Notes: generated by a model from the sequence alone, not told the origin. A stretch of 64,000 nucleotides of DNA from Salimicrobium halophilum (GCF_900100295.1 NZ_FNEV01000002.1:186001-250000), one strand, 5' to 3'; numbered from the stretch's first letter, positions 1-8,428 are shown. A program made the numbers and translations.

Positions 1-6
1 ACGCCG

Positions 7-858
7 ATGAAATATCAAATTGAACATACCAACACGTTCTATTATGAGAACTTTGTGGATCAAAGTATGAACCATATAAGATTGAAGCCACGGAACGACG
101 AATGTCAACGTGTTCTTTCCTATCGTACAGAAATAACCCCGGTTTCTGTAACGAAGGAGTACACGGACTTGTGGGGCAATCATGTCGAGACATTTTTCAT
201 TCCGGAGAAACATGAGCATTTAAGAGTGAAAACGATGTCTACTGTCAGTATCCAGAAAAGCCCGTTTATTCGGATGATCCGCTATTCCGATGAGATGAAA
301 GAGATTTTCCATTCTTCTCTTTTTAAAAGGCATTATCTCGCGTTTTTGAATGAAACTCCGTACACCTTCATGTACAAAGAACAGATTGCAGCGATCACGA
401 AAACGGTAGGAGACCCTACGGACCCTGTCCAGTTCTCCATCGACCTGATGAAATATATCCATGATACGCTATTTTACAATACGGCGACGACGGATGTGAG
501 TACGAAAGCGTATGAAGCGTGGCCGTTACAGGGCGGAGTGTGTCAGGATTTCGCACACATCATGATCGCCGTGTTACGAGGGAACGGAATCCCGGCGCGA
601 TATGCCAGTGGCTATCTTTATATCGGTGAGAATTCAGCACTGATCGGGGATGCAGCCACGCATGCCTGGGTAGAAGTAATGGTTCCGGGTATCGGCTGGG
701 TTGGTCTCGATCCGACGAACAATGTGGAAGCACTCGAGAACCATATCCGCATCGGTACGGGACGTGACTACGCGGATGTCAGCCCGCTTCAGGGTGTCTA
801 TCGCGGTGGCGGTCAAGAGCTTGATGTGTCGGTAAGTGTTACGCTTATAGATCAATGA
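7..858 (+). CDS. Transglutaminase-like domain protein
   Basis: This 283-residue protein has the bacterial transglutaminase-like architecture: an N-terminal beta-rich half followed by a papain-like catalytic half. The catalytic triad is visible as Cys179 (in GGVCQDF), His219 (in THAWVEV) and Asp235 (in GLDPTNN). Family members are cytoplasmic cysteine proteases or amidases of unknown substrate. They usually sit beside alpha-E and ATP-grasp genes. The ATG lies in an ATGA context at the window edge, so an upstream gene probably ends here by overlap, which suggests translational coupling; that upstream gene is not visible. The start is supported by the family's typical MKY.I.H beginning. The family call is firm and the substrate is unknown. 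Confidence 0.88.
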   Translation: MKYQIEHTNTFYYENFVDQSMNHIRLKPRNDECQRVLSYRTEITPVSVTKEYTDLWGNHVETFFIPEKHEHLRVKTMSTVSIQKSPFIRMIRYSDEMKEIFHSSLFKRHYLAFLNETPYTFMYKEQIAAITKTVGDPTDPVQFSIDLMKYIHDTLFYNTATTDVSTKAYEAWPLQGGVCQDFAHIMIAVLRGNGIPARYASGYLYIGENSALIGDAATHAWVEVMVPGIGWVGLDPTNNVEALENHIRIGTGRDYADVSPLQGVYRGGGQELDVSVSVTLIDQ

Positions 859-864
859 AAAAGG

Positions 865-899
865 TCAGGGAGCTGCATAGAGCAGTTTCCTGATTTTTT
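865..899 (+). terminator. Rho-independent terminator after the transglutaminase-like gene
   Basis: A 12-bp stem with a few G-U pairs (865-876 with 882-893) closes a 5-nt loop and is followed by six T residues. It lies directly after the stop codon at 858. Confidence 0.85.
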
Positions 900-1008
900 G
901 CATCAACGTTTGTAGCCTTAAGTATTCAGTGATAAACTCACGGTAAGATGGAATGTTTAATTTTTACATATTTCTTTCTGGAAATTTGATGGAGGGAGGG
1001 GGATCGAA

Positions 1009-1512
1009 GTGAAAAATAGGGTACTTATTCTGGTGGTTTTTCTTCTCTTAGCAGGCTGCGGCAATTCAACTACAAAGGGGATTGACTCAGGGGACGAAAT
1101 GGACTATGAAGTCCTGGCTAGTGCTAAAACATTGCCTGAAGACTTTGAAGAAACTGCTTTCCATAGAGAAGATTCTCCACACTTTTTGATGCGTCAGGCC
1201 GGGAATGAAGCGGAGCTTGAGAAGTGGTGGAAGACTTATAGATTGAAGAAAGAAGCACCGTCCGTTGATTTCTCGGAGAACACCGTGTTTTTCCTTGGAT
1301 TGTACGAATCCGGTACCTGCCCGGTAGAGATTGGAGATATCAAGGCGAATGCGGATAAGGATATGATGACCGTCACTACTTCGGTGTCAGATGGAGCCTG
1401 CACAACTGACCAAACCCCCAGAACTATCATTTATGCGGTCGATCGTTCTGTTGCGGAAAACATAGAAGTGATTGAAATGAATACCGGGGGAAGCACGTTT
1501 TTGCCTTTGTAG
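1009..1512 (+). CDS. Lipoprotein with PrcB-like C-terminal domain
   Basis: The gene starts at GTG behind a strong GGAGGGAGG ribosome binding site. Residues 1-17 form a lipoprotein signal peptide ending in the lipobox LLAGC, so the mature protein should be anchored at Cys17 on the outer face of the membrane. The remaining 150 residues hold a beta-rich domain with the pattern FFLGLYESGTCPVEI, which resembles the PrcB C-terminal domain family. That match is by eye only. It stands alone between two terminators. The function is unknown. Confidence 0.75.
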   Translation: MKNRVLILVVFLLLAGCGNSTTKGIDSGDEMDYEVLASAKTLPEDFEETAFHREDSPHFLMRQAGNEAELEKWWKTYRLKKEAPSVDFSENTVFFLGLYESGTCPVEIGDIKANADKDMMTVTTSVSDGACTTDQTPRTIIYAVDRSVAENIEVIEMNTGGSTFLPL

Positions 1513-1518
1513 AATGTA

Positions 1519-1558
1519 GAAGCCAGGGAGTCTGCTGCAAGCAGTACCCTGGCTTTTG
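1519..1558. terminator. Bidirectional terminator between convergent genes
   Basis: The arms AGCCAGGG (1521-1528) and CCCTGGCT (1547-1554) pair perfectly, with an inner CTGC/GCAG stem. A T-rich tail follows on the plus strand. The element separates the lipoprotein gene from the convergent dehydrogenase. Confidence 0.75.
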
Positions 1559-1564
1559 TATATC

Positions 1565-2668
1565 TTATTCTGCATGATCCATTTTCAATATAGGTTTCAC
1601 TGTCTGACCATTTGCGGAGTCATCAAAGGCTTCGTTGATTTCTTCCAAGTTGTAGTATTTCACTAGTTTATCGAACGGGAAGCGACCCTGTTTATAATAA
1701 TCCACGAGTTTTGGAATGAATAGTTGAGGGACAGAATCACCTTCAATGGCCCCGATCAGTGATTTCCCTTCCGCCATGATTTCTTCGAAGACGTTGAAGG
1801 TAGTATCAGGAGTTACTCCTACGACTGCGGATACACCAAGAGATCTCAAAGCGAGCACGGATTGTCTTGTTACGCCTGGTACGCTGGTCGTTTCGACAGA
1901 ATAATGGACGCCTCCGTTACTTAGCTCTTTGATTTTTTCAACGACATCTTCTTCCTGTTTGCCGTTGATGGTGTGAGTGGCTCCGAGGGATTTGGCAAGT
2001 TCTAAACGGCTGTCATGTACATCGATAGCGATGATTTCGGAAGCACTGGTGATACCGGCTGCCATAATGGCACTGAGGCCTACAGCTCCACAACCGAAAA
2101 CGGCGATGGTTTCACCGAACTGTGGCTTCAACTTGTTCAAAACCGTTCCTGCTCCTGTTTGAATTCCACATCCAAGAGGCCCGAGAAGTTCAAGTTCTAC
2201 GTCTTTGTCCACTTTGACGACATTTCGTTCATGAGCGACGGCATAGGTTCCAAAAGAAGACTGTCCGAAAAACGTAGATAATTCCTGGTCTCCTTCATAG
2301 AGGCGGTGAGTACCGTCCGGCATGATTCCTCCGAAGTTCAGTTCCATCATGTGGTGACAGTACGCGGGTCTTCCCATCAGGCAATTTTCACACTGCCCAC
2401 ATGAAGAGTAAGACAAGACGACGTGATCTCCTTCTTCAACGGAACGAACGCCTTCTCCCACCTTTTCAACGATGCCTGATCCCTCATGACCGAGAACAGC
2501 AGGCAGCGGGACAGGAGCATCCTGGTCACGTGCGACAGCATCCGTATGACAAACTCCAGAAGCTACGACTTTAATTAACACTTCATTCGCTTTCGGCTCT
2601 TTCAGTTCCACTTCCGAAATCTCGAACTTCGCACCCTGGTCATAAGTAACAGCGGCTTTTGTTTTCAA
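1565..2668 (-). CDS. Zinc-dependent alcohol dehydrogenase, aryl-alcohol type
   Basis: This medium-chain dehydrogenase of 367 residues has the full zinc chemistry: catalytic ligands Cys40 (GVCHTD) and His61 (GHEGSG), and the structural zinc cysteines 90, 93, 96 and 104. A Rossmann dinucleotide motif, VFGCGAVG, lies near the middle. The overall pattern is closest to aryl-alcohol (benzyl alcohol) NAD-dependent dehydrogenases of the XylB type. I placed the start at TTG 2668 because GAGGAGG lies 8 bases upstream. An ATG at 2701 would add eleven acidic residues and sit before that site. The gene is monocistronic. The substrate is inferred only at class level. Confidence 0.88.
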   Translation of the reverse strand: MKTKAAVTYDQGAKFEISEVELKEPKANEVLIKVVASGVCHTDAVARDQDAPVPLPAVLGHEGSGIVEKVGEGVRSVEEGDHVVLSYSSCGQCENCLMGRPAYCHHMMELNFGGIMPDGTHRLYEGDQELSTFFGQSSFGTYAVAHERNVVKVDKDVELELLGPLGCGIQTGAGTVLNKLKPQFGETIAVFGCGAVGLSAIMAAGITSASEIIAIDVHDSRLELAKSLGATHTINGKQEEDVVEKIKELSNGGVHYSVETTSVPGVTRQSVLALRSLGVSAVVGVTPDTTFNVFEEIMAEGKSLIGAIEGDSVPQLFIPKLVDYYKQGRFPFDKLVKYYNLEEINEAFDDSANGQTVKPILKMDHAE

Positions 2669-2815
2669 ATCCCATTCCTCCTCTTCATAATTAATGAACA
2701 TTTCCCTTTAATTCAAGATAGTAAACAAGCGTAAAGATTGAAACGAATTGGAAGCTCAATCGTATGTAAAGAAGAGTAAGTCATCGAACTCATCTATCAG
2801 GTAGGGGGGATCTCA

Positions 2816-3139
2816 TTGTTCGTCTTGATTGATATCTTCGTGATGGCAGGCTATATCGGAGCGGTCTTACTCCTCTCTACCATTACTGAGGATAAGCGTA
2901 AATTTATACATACGGAACCTTTCGTTATCCAGATATGTCTTTGGCTATTTGCATTCCTCGTGTCTATCGCTTTCTCTGTATTGACGAATGTCTCGAATGT
3001 GTCGGGAGGACTACTATACGATTTCGCGACTTATCTTACAGGCGGGCTTTTCGTATATGGAACAGTGGTCCATTTTTTGGTACGTCCCTTAAATCGAGGG
3101 TTGTACCGTAGACTCATCACTCCCTGGGATAAAGGATGA
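2816..3139 (+). CDS. Small integral membrane protein
   Basis: The 107-residue protein starts at TTG, 7 bases after a GGGGGG ribosome binding site. Three hydrophobic segments are visible at about residues 2-20, 38-58 and 70-92. The C-terminal tail is basic (RPLNRGLYRR), predicting a cytoplasmic end. I do not recognise the family. It lies between the divergent dehydrogenase and the DUF2089 operon and has no obvious partner. Confidence 0.6.
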   Translation: MFVLIDIFVMAGYIGAVLLLSTITEDKRKFIHTEPFVIQICLWLFAFLVSIAFSVLTNVSNVSGGLLYDFATYLTGGLFVYGTVVHFLVRPLNRGLYRRLITPWDKG

Positions 3140-3194
3140 AGAGGGTTATGGAAGCGAAGCTGCGATTATTGTTTGAATAAAATTAAAATAATAT

Positions 3195-3223
3195 TTAACT
3201 ATGTTAAAAATAATGTTATAGTT
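3195..3223 (+). promoter_or_regulatory. Promoter and inverted repeat before the DUF2089-ABC operon
   Basis: TTAACT (3195-3200) and TATAGT (3217-3222) are separated by 16 bases and could form a SigA promoter. The inverted repeat AACTAT (3197-3202) / ATAGTT (3218-3223) covers both elements, as expected of an autoregulatory operator. The region is very AT-rich, so chance symmetry is possible. Confidence 0.4.
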
Positions 3224-3255
3224 TATTTAAATAATAGAAAAGAGGGGGCTTGAGA

Positions 3256-3552
3256 ATGAAAGAGTTACCTGCCTGGATCCTCGCGTTGGATGAGGAAGAT
3301 CTGCAGTTTATCAAAAACTTTATCCTCCACTCCGGTTCTCTGAAAAAGATTGCTGCCGTCTACGAAGTATCGTATCCGACGGTTCGGGTGAAGCTCGACA
3401 AACTGATTCAGAAGATTGAGATGAACGATACCCTTGAGAATGAAGAATTCATTTCGTTTATCAAACAGTTGTCCATCGATGATCGGATCAATATCGAAGA
3501 AGCTAAACTGATCATCGACAAATATAAACAGGAAAAGGGGAAAGAAGAATGA
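3256..3552 (+). CDS. DUF2089-family DNA-binding regulator
   Basis: The 98-residue protein begins KELPAWILALDEED and contains a helix-turn-helix region around residues 25-60 (SLKKIAAVYEVSYPTVRVKL). This pattern is typical of DUF2089 proteins, which act as small transcription regulators. The start is ATG 3256, 7 bases after GAGGGGG; an in-frame TTG at 3250 is too close to that site. It is the first gene of a four-gene unit with a membrane protein and an ABC exporter and overlaps the next gene by 4 bases. It probably controls the unit through the inverted repeat upstream. Confidence 0.82.
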   Translation: MKELPAWILALDEEDLQFIKNFILHSGSLKKIAAVYEVSYPTVRVKLDKLIQKIEMNDTLENEEFISFIKQLSIDDRINIEEAKLIIDKYKQEKGKEE

Positions 3553-3833
3553 ATGACATTTACGTAGTGTTATTGATTGCCGGATTACTGGGATTACAAT
3601 ACTTTTTCTCGACCAGAGAGAATAAATTCCTAGGACTCATCGTGCCTGGATTATTCACGGTAACCATGATAGGGATGTACATCATAGGAAGAATTGAGCA
3701 CCTTCTGTTTATCGTGCTGCTTCTTCCGGTAGTATTATTGTTTTTCTATGAACAGTGGAAGAGGGGCAGAGAGTCTGTCCAAGTAAAAAGAGAAAAAGAA
3801 TTGAGGAAGATGAGGTCCCATGATCTCCACTGA
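3549..3833 (+). CDS. Membrane protein of the ABC exporter operon
   Basis: The 94-residue protein overlaps the regulator gene by ATGA. Three hydrophobic stretches lie at about 3-18, 27-45 and 50-66, followed by a strongly basic, charged tail (KRGRESVQVKREKELRK) predicted to be cytoplasmic. No family was recognised. Its place between a DUF2089 regulator and an ABC-2 permease suggests that it assists or senses the transporter, in the way small membrane proteins accompany ABC genes in the Bacillus sigY/yxl operon. That analogy is inference. Confidence 0.7.
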   Translation: MNDIYVVLLIAGLLGLQYFFSTRENKFLGLIVPGLFTVTMIGMYIIGRIEHLLFIVLLLPVVLLFFYEQWKRGRESVQVKREKELRKMRSHDLH

Positions 3834-3850
3834 AGAAAGGGGTAACTTTA

Positions 3851-4543
3851 ATGATAGCGTTAGCGAAACGGGAATTCTTCGATTCATTTAAAAGTATCAA
3901 GAGTCTGCTTATCATCTTATTCACGACGCTGGTGTCCTGGCAGACAGCGCAATATTTGTCTTCGAACCCACTTCTGATACAGGAGGCGGCTGTGCAGGGG
4001 AAAGAAAGTGAATTCGTAACAGCCGTCACGGCTTTCATAGTAATCTCGCTCGGGTTTCTGTTCGTTTTTTCGGTGTCACACGACATCATTAATAAAGAAA
4101 TAGAAGGCAAGACGATCCGCTTATTGGTTACGAAGAAGCCGAGATCTCAAATCATGTTTGGCAAATTTCTCGGAACTCTCTTATTCTGGGTAGCGATTTT
4201 CTCGATTTCCTATTTGGTGACCTCGCTCATCGCTCAAGTATGGGTGACTGAGGAGTATCTAAGGATGGTGGCTTTCCTTACTTATATCGTAGGAATGGTT
4301 TTCCTTGTATCCACGCTTGTAGAGAGGACGAAGCTGACGATGTTCATCGGTGTATTCGCCGGTATCATCATTCCGATTTTGGGTATCGCTTCTACGATCG
4401 TCGATAAGTGGTGGATGATCGGTATCGAATATCTGCTGCCTTATACATATATTGAAAAAGGGTTTCTCATGATCATTCCTTTTTTGATGGGACTGATGTT
4501 TTTCCTTATTTCTATGAAAATTATGAGCGGAAAGGATCTGTGA
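3851..4543 (+). CDS. ABC-2 type transporter permease
   Basis: The 230-residue protein has about six hydrophobic helices. A cytoplasmic loop after the second helix carries the conserved ABC-2 pattern NKEIEGKTIRLLVTKKPRS, where the permease contacts the ATPase. It starts at ATG 3851 behind AAAGGGG. The ATPase gene follows 3 bases after its stop, so the two surely form one exporter. The substrate is unknown; small exporters of this kind move peptides, drugs or lipids. Confidence 0.88.
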   Translation: MIALAKREFFDSFKSIKSLLIILFTTLVSWQTAQYLSSNPLLIQEAAVQGKESEFVTAVTAFIVISLGFLFVFSVSHDIINKEIEGKTIRLLVTKKPRSQIMFGKFLGTLLFWVAIFSISYLVTSLIAQVWVTEEYLRMVAFLTYIVGMVFLVSTLVERTKLTMFIGVFAGIIIPILGIASTIVDKWWMIGIEYLLPYTYIEKGFLMIIPFLMGLMFFLISMKIMSGKDL

Positions 4544-4546
4544 GAT

Positions 4547-5440
4547 ATGACTACTGTACATATTGAAGAGTTGACGAAGAAATTCGGAGGGAAGGTGGCC
4601 CTCGATGGTATTTCGCTGACGGTGGAAGAAGGGGAGATATTCGGGTTCGTCGGTCATAATGGTGCGGGTAAATCTACGTTCATCCACACCATAACAGGAG
4701 TTCTCCCTAAGTCATCCGGGAAGATTACTATGCTCGGCGAGGAGAATCTGGATAATGTGAAGGACCGTATGGGAGTCATGCCTGATACTGCGAATTTGTA
4801 TGAATATATGAAAGGGGTCAAGTTTCTGAAATTCATGGGAGAATTGAAAGACGATAAACGGACAAAGAGAGAGTATGTCTCCCTGATGGAAGCGGTAGGG
4901 CTCGGAGCAGAAGGAGATAAAAAGATAAAGGATTACTCTTTCGGGATGCGTAAGAAAATAAGCATTGCTCAGGCCTTATTAGGGGATCCGGATCTCATTA
5001 TTCTCGATGAACCCACGTCAGGACTGGACCCTGAATCCTCCATCAAAATCAGGCAACTGGTCAAACAGTTACAGCAAGAAGGAAAAACTGTGTTTCTTAC
5101 CTCCCATAACTTGGATGAGATAGAGAAAATCAGTGACAGAGTCGGTATATTGAAAGAAGGGCGTATCGAAAAGTTGGGCACTCCTGAAGAATTGAAAAAT
5201 GAAAAACAGGAAAAGATCACTCTTGCGATAAGAACGACCCCTGCTCTCGAGAAAGAAGATGTCGACCAAATGAAGAAAGAAGTGGTCTTTCTCCAGAAAG
5301 AAGGAGTGTATACGTGGTTAGAAGTCGATTCGGAGAGGTTGGTTCCGGATATCAGCAAAGCTATCATTGATTCAGGGAAACAATTGTATGAAATTACACC
5401 GAAAAAAGAGTCGCTTGAAGACATTTTTATAAATACATAA
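4547..5440 (+). CDS. ABC transporter ATP-binding protein
   Basis: The 297-residue ATPase has Walker A at residues 36-44 (GHNGAGKST), a signature region YSFGMRKK and Walker B LIILDEPTSGLDP, followed by the switch histidine in TSHNLDE. A C-terminal extension of about 80 residues matches the usual length of ABC-2 exporter ATPases. It is the last gene of the 3256-5440 unit and pairs with the permease immediately upstream. No terminator hairpin is obvious behind it. Confidence 0.92.
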   Translation: MTTVHIEELTKKFGGKVALDGISLTVEEGEIFGFVGHNGAGKSTFIHTITGVLPKSSGKITMLGEENLDNVKDRMGVMPDTANLYEYMKGVKFLKFMGELKDDKRTKREYVSLMEAVGLGAEGDKKIKDYSFGMRKKISIAQALLGDPDLIILDEPTSGLDPESSIKIRQLVKQLQQEGKTVFLTSHNLDEIEKISDRVGILKEGRIEKLGTPEELKNEKQEKITLAIRTTPALEKEDVDQMKKEVVFLQKEGVYTWLEVDSERLVPDISKAIIDSGKQLYEITPKKESLEDIFINT

Positions 5441-5743
5441 CTTTTTCACAGTGGAAATAACCACCAATTAAGATTTAATAATGTTAGAATTTTGTAAGAA
5501 TTAAAAATACATTTTCAATCTCTATCCGCCAGATCTTCATTAATCGTAGGCGTGCTGACGGATGTTTTTGGAGTCCGGGTCGTTAAGATTTCAGGTCTCT
5601 TACTTGCCACTGAGAGTGTGATTATTTACAAACACAAACTGTTATTAGTTAAGAACGTTGTACATTAATTAGAAAAGGTGAGAGTTCAGAGAATGAATTC
5701 TTGCCTTTTCCCTTATTAGAGTATTAGATGAATCTCTATCAAG
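5441..5743. other. AT-rich gap without a recognisable gene
   Basis: About 300 bases with no open frame of useful length, no clear terminator and no recognisable RNA motif. The next 150 bases hold the tail of a broken acetyltransferase, so part of this gap may be eroded coding DNA. Confidence 0.5.
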
Positions 5744-5896
5744 ATGGGAAAACATAGGGAAGAAATGAAAAAGGTCGTAATGGTACGGGAAGGAATAATG
5801 AGAGAAGACTTGCTGATCAAAGATGGGTGGCGGGACTCTTTTCTCTACAGTATTTTGGAAAGCGACTACAAGGGGGCGAAGCATGAAAATTCGTAA
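5744..5896 (+). pseudogene. C-terminal remnant of a RimJ/RimL-type acetyltransferase
   Basis: A 50-codon frame reads MKKVVMVREGIMREDLLIK and then WRDSFLYSILESDYKG near its end. That is the typical C-terminus of ribosomal-protein-type GNAT acetyltransferases (M.KVGM.REG.LRE...WRDS.LYSIL). The N-terminal 120 or so residues, including the acetyl-CoA loop, are absent. In another frame just upstream, RWENIG resembles the preceding family motif, which suggests a frameshift at about 5755. The frame runs 14 bases into the next, intact acetyltransferase gene. It is most likely a degraded gene, although a translated fragment cannot be excluded. Confidence 0.6.
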
Positions 5897-6359
5897 CGTT
5901 ACAAGCGAGGATTATTATATTCTTTCTCCACTAATCAATGAGTGGTGGGGTGGACGACAAATGTCAGAAATTTTGCCGAAGCTGTTCTTCGATCATTTCA
6001 ACACCAGCAGCTTCATCGCTGAAGAAGACGGGGCCATCTTCGGTTTCCTGATCGGGTTTATGTCCCAATCGAAGAAAGAAGAAGCATACATACATTTCGC
6101 GGGCGTTCATCCTGATCACAGACAAAAAAAGGTTGGAAAAAAGCTGTATGAGGAGTTTTTCAGAGTGGCGTCAGAGAACGAGAGATCTACCGTTAAAGCG
6201 GTAACCTCCCCCGTAAATAAGACATCCATCGCCTATCATTCGAAAATTGGTTTTAGCATTAAGGATGGGGATAAGTCAGTAGACGGAATCATTGTTACTC
6301 AAGATTATGACGGTCCCAGGAAGGATAGGGTGTTGTTTGAAAAAAGAATAACTAAATGA
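5883..6359 (+). CDS. GNAT family N-acetyltransferase
   Basis: The 158-residue protein shows the GNAT fold order: N-terminal MKIRNVTSEDY, central beta strands ending in AYIHFAGVHPDHR, the acetyl-CoA loop QKKVGKKLY, and a C-terminal NKTSIAYHSKIGF motif. The start is ATG 5883 with AAGGGGG upstream. A longer frame from 5823 lacks family similarity in its first 20 residues. It overlaps the remnant of another acetyltransferase by 14 bases. The substrate is unknown. Confidence 0.85.
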   Translation: MKIRNVTSEDYYILSPLINEWWGGRQMSEILPKLFFDHFNTSSFIAEEDGAIFGFLIGFMSQSKKEEAYIHFAGVHPDHRQKKVGKKLYEEFFRVASENERSTVKAVTSPVNKTSIAYHSKIGFSIKDGDKSVDGIIVTQDYDGPRKDRVLFEKRITK

Positions 6360-6434
6360 ACTTCATGAAATTCGAACTCCTATTACGCTTACTACCTTCA
6401 AGTAAAACAACTAAGAATTTAAAGAGGTGATCGA

Positions 6435-6899
6435 TTGAAAATAGCTGCAAAAATTTTGGTGGCTATCGCCTTTGTCTCAGTGGTGACGGGATGTGCAGGT
6501 CTAGGAACAAAAGAAATATCAGTGCCGGAAGACAGGGGGTATGAGGAAGTCCTGATACAAACCATAGGCAAGGACGGTGCAACATCTCCTGATGATAGAA
6601 CAGAAATAAAGGACCAGAAAGACATAAAGTGGCTGATGAAAAAGATTTCGGGGTACGAAGTCGAGGACAAAGACAGAGATACCATTATCGAGATGTTGGA
6701 AGCTACTAGAGAAAAACCAGGAACCTATACAATCGCCTTTTTTCCTGAGAACCTGAACCAAGGGTACTCCGTAGTAATGTTTGAAGATGGAACCATCATA
6801 TATCAAGACAAAGATATGCAGCGGATGACTATGGTTTCCAAGGAGAAGCACGAAGAATTGTATGAGGATATCACCCATCGTTTCGATTTAGAATTCTAA
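6435..6899 (+). CDS. Small lipoprotein, unknown function
   Basis: The gene uses TTG at 6435 with GAGGTGA upstream. The signal peptide MKIAAKILVAIAFVSVVTGC ends in a lipobox (Cys20). The 135-residue mature part is charged and begins with a strand-rich pattern followed by IKDQKDIKWLMKKI, a layout shared loosely with other small secreted proteins in this window (30106, 32340, 42928, 62346). It may be co-transcribed with the acetyltransferase 27 bases downstream. No function can be assigned. Confidence 0.7.
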   Translation: MKIAAKILVAIAFVSVVTGCAGLGTKEISVPEDRGYEEVLIQTIGKDGATSPDDRTEIKDQKDIKWLMKKISGYEVEDKDRDTIIEMLEATREKPGTYTIAFFPENLNQGYSVVMFEDGTIIYQDKDMQRMTMVSKEKHEELYEDITHRFDLEF

Positions 6900-6926
6900 A
6901 ATTTAATTTAACAGGAGGAGTAATGG

Positions 6927-7409
6927 TTGAAAGAAATACATGGGAAGAAAGTAATGTTGAAAGAGGCGACGGAGAAAGACATCCATGAAACGAAAGTGAC
7001 TAAAGCCGAATACCACCGTGAATGGTCTGATGAGGGTATTTTACCAGAGGTACCTTCCGCACTCATCATCGAAGCCGACCAACAACTGATCGGATATGTC
7101 GGAGCGTATTGGATCGATAAAAATACGAACTGGCTGGAGACGGGAATCGTGATTTACGACAGTGATTATTGGAATGGTGGATATGGTTCTGAGGCTTATA
7201 AATTGTGGATAGATTATCTTTTTGAAGCCACAACCTTACATAGAGTAGGTATGTCGACGTGGTCAGGGAACGACAGAATGATCAAAGTAGCGCAGAAATT
7301 AGGGATGAAAGAGGAAGCGAGAATCAGAAGAGCGCGTGAGGTCGATAACAGGTACTATGATGCTGTCAAAATGGGAATCTTGAGAGAAGAATGGGACGGC
7401 GGCTCTTAA
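6927..7409 (+). CDS. GNAT acetyltransferase, RimJ/RimL type
   Basis: The 160-residue protein has the RimJ/RimL features WLETGIVIYDSDYWNGGYG (acetyl-CoA loop) and a C-terminal VAQKLGMKEEARIRRAR followed by YYDAVKMGILREEW. It starts at TTG 6927 with AGGAGGAG nearby. An ATG four bases earlier is out of frame. Members of this family acetylate protein N-termini or small amines. It lies between a lipoprotein and a DUF4083-like gene that overlaps its stop codon. Confidence 0.87.
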   Translation: MKEIHGKKVMLKEATEKDIHETKVTKAEYHREWSDEGILPEVPSALIIEADQQLIGYVGAYWIDKNTNWLETGIVIYDSDYWNGGYGSEAYKLWIDYLFEATTLHRVGMSTWSGNDRMIKVAQKLGMKEEARIRRAREVDNRYYDAVKMGILREEWDGGS

Positions 7410-7618
7410 TGTTGAACCTGCTTACTACTACCAGCGGCTTCCACGTGGGGGATGCTATTGCTCAGCTCGTTTTTTTAGGCATGGTCCTGGCGATTCTTGG
7501 GGTAGTGATTTTTCTTATAGTGACGCTCGTAAAAAGGAACAGCAGAATAAGTCGTCTTGAATCAAAGGTGGATCAGTTGATGGAAGAGAAGGAAAATAAG
7601 GATAAGACACGGAAATAA
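7409..7618 (+). CDS. DUF4083-like single-span membrane protein
   Basis: The ATG at 7409 shares a base with the stop codon of the acetyltransferase (TAATG), so the two are translationally coupled. The 69-residue product has one hydrophobic helix at about 20-43 and a charged C-terminal coiled-coil tail (SRLESKVDQLMEEKE), the usual layout of DUF4083 proteins. The role is unknown. An in-frame ATG at 7391 lies inside the previous gene and is less likely. Confidence 0.65.
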   Translation: MLNLLTTTSGFHVGDAIAQLVFLGMVLAILGVVIFLIVTLVKRNSRISRLESKVDQLMEEKENKDKTRK

Positions 7619-7648
7619 GAGCGAATACAGCGAAAGGGGACCTATTCG

Positions 7649-8413
7649 ATGCGCATACTTTATTTGCTCGCTGGATTGCTATTGCTTGCTGCATGCACGT
7701 CTAATGTTGGAACCGAACGATTGTCTACGGAAAAAGTCGGTGTATACCATGGATTGATAGTATATAGTAATGATGCAGATGCAATGGAAAACCCTGAATT
7801 TCTGCGGAATCTGGACGAAGTCGTTAAAGATCGCTCAGAACTTCAGCCTGAAGTGACTATGTTGTCGAAAAGCTCAGCAACAGAACAGTATCCGGACCTC
7901 GAAATCCCGACCACCCCTTATTATGTATTTTATGATAAAGACGGAATTGGCGTAGAAACCGCTGATAAAAAGAAAGCTGAAACATTTCTTCTGGAAGAAG
8001 CGGAAAGGAAAAACCTGTTAAAAGAAGAGCCTTCCCTCGGCACCATGCCTGAACCTCCTGAATTGACTGTTCATATCGGAAAGCAGGAATTGAGTCCTAC
8101 GCTTGGAAGTTATGATTGGCGCGTTGACCAGGGGGATGGCACAGGTACTCAAGTTCAAGCTGATTCCATGCCTCCTCCTGAACTTGTGAAAAATAATAAA
8201 CCACTGAAAACATCCAGGGATGTCAATATTGAGCTTGAATTCGAGAATCAACCGGAGAGTTATAAGGTGAAAATTTGGAACGTAGAAAATGAAGTGATTA
8301 ACACTTCGGAGAACATAAATCTTTCCGGGAAAGGTGAGATTATTTATGAAATTTTTGCGGATTGGAAGCAAGGAACAGCCAGTTATGCCTTCAAATTATA
8401 TATCGAAGATTAA
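7649..8413 (+). CDS. Two-domain lipoprotein, thioredoxin-like fold without CxxC
   Basis: A signal peptide ends in LLLLAAC (Cys16). Residues about 30-125 read like a thioredoxin-type fold: strand LIVYSND, helix, then IPTTPYYVFYDKDGI with a cis-proline-like TP before a strand, but no CxxC pair is present. Residues about 135-254 form a second, beta-rich, Ig-like domain with acidic content. The start is ATG behind AAAGGGG. The fold suggestion is mine and rests on motif spacing only. No redox activity should be expected. Confidence 0.65.
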   Translation: MRILYLLAGLLLLAACTSNVGTERLSTEKVGVYHGLIVYSNDADAMENPEFLRNLDEVVKDRSELQPEVTMLSKSSATEQYPDLEIPTTPYYVFYDKDGIGVETADKKKAETFLLEEAERKNLLKEEPSLGTMPEPPELTVHIGKQELSPTLGSYDWRVDQGDGTGTQVQADSMPPPELVKNNKPLKTSRDVNIELEFENQPESYKVKIWNVENEVINTSENINLSGKGEIIYEIFADWKQGTASYAFKLYIED

Positions 8414-8428
8414 AGTGATTTTGAAAAC

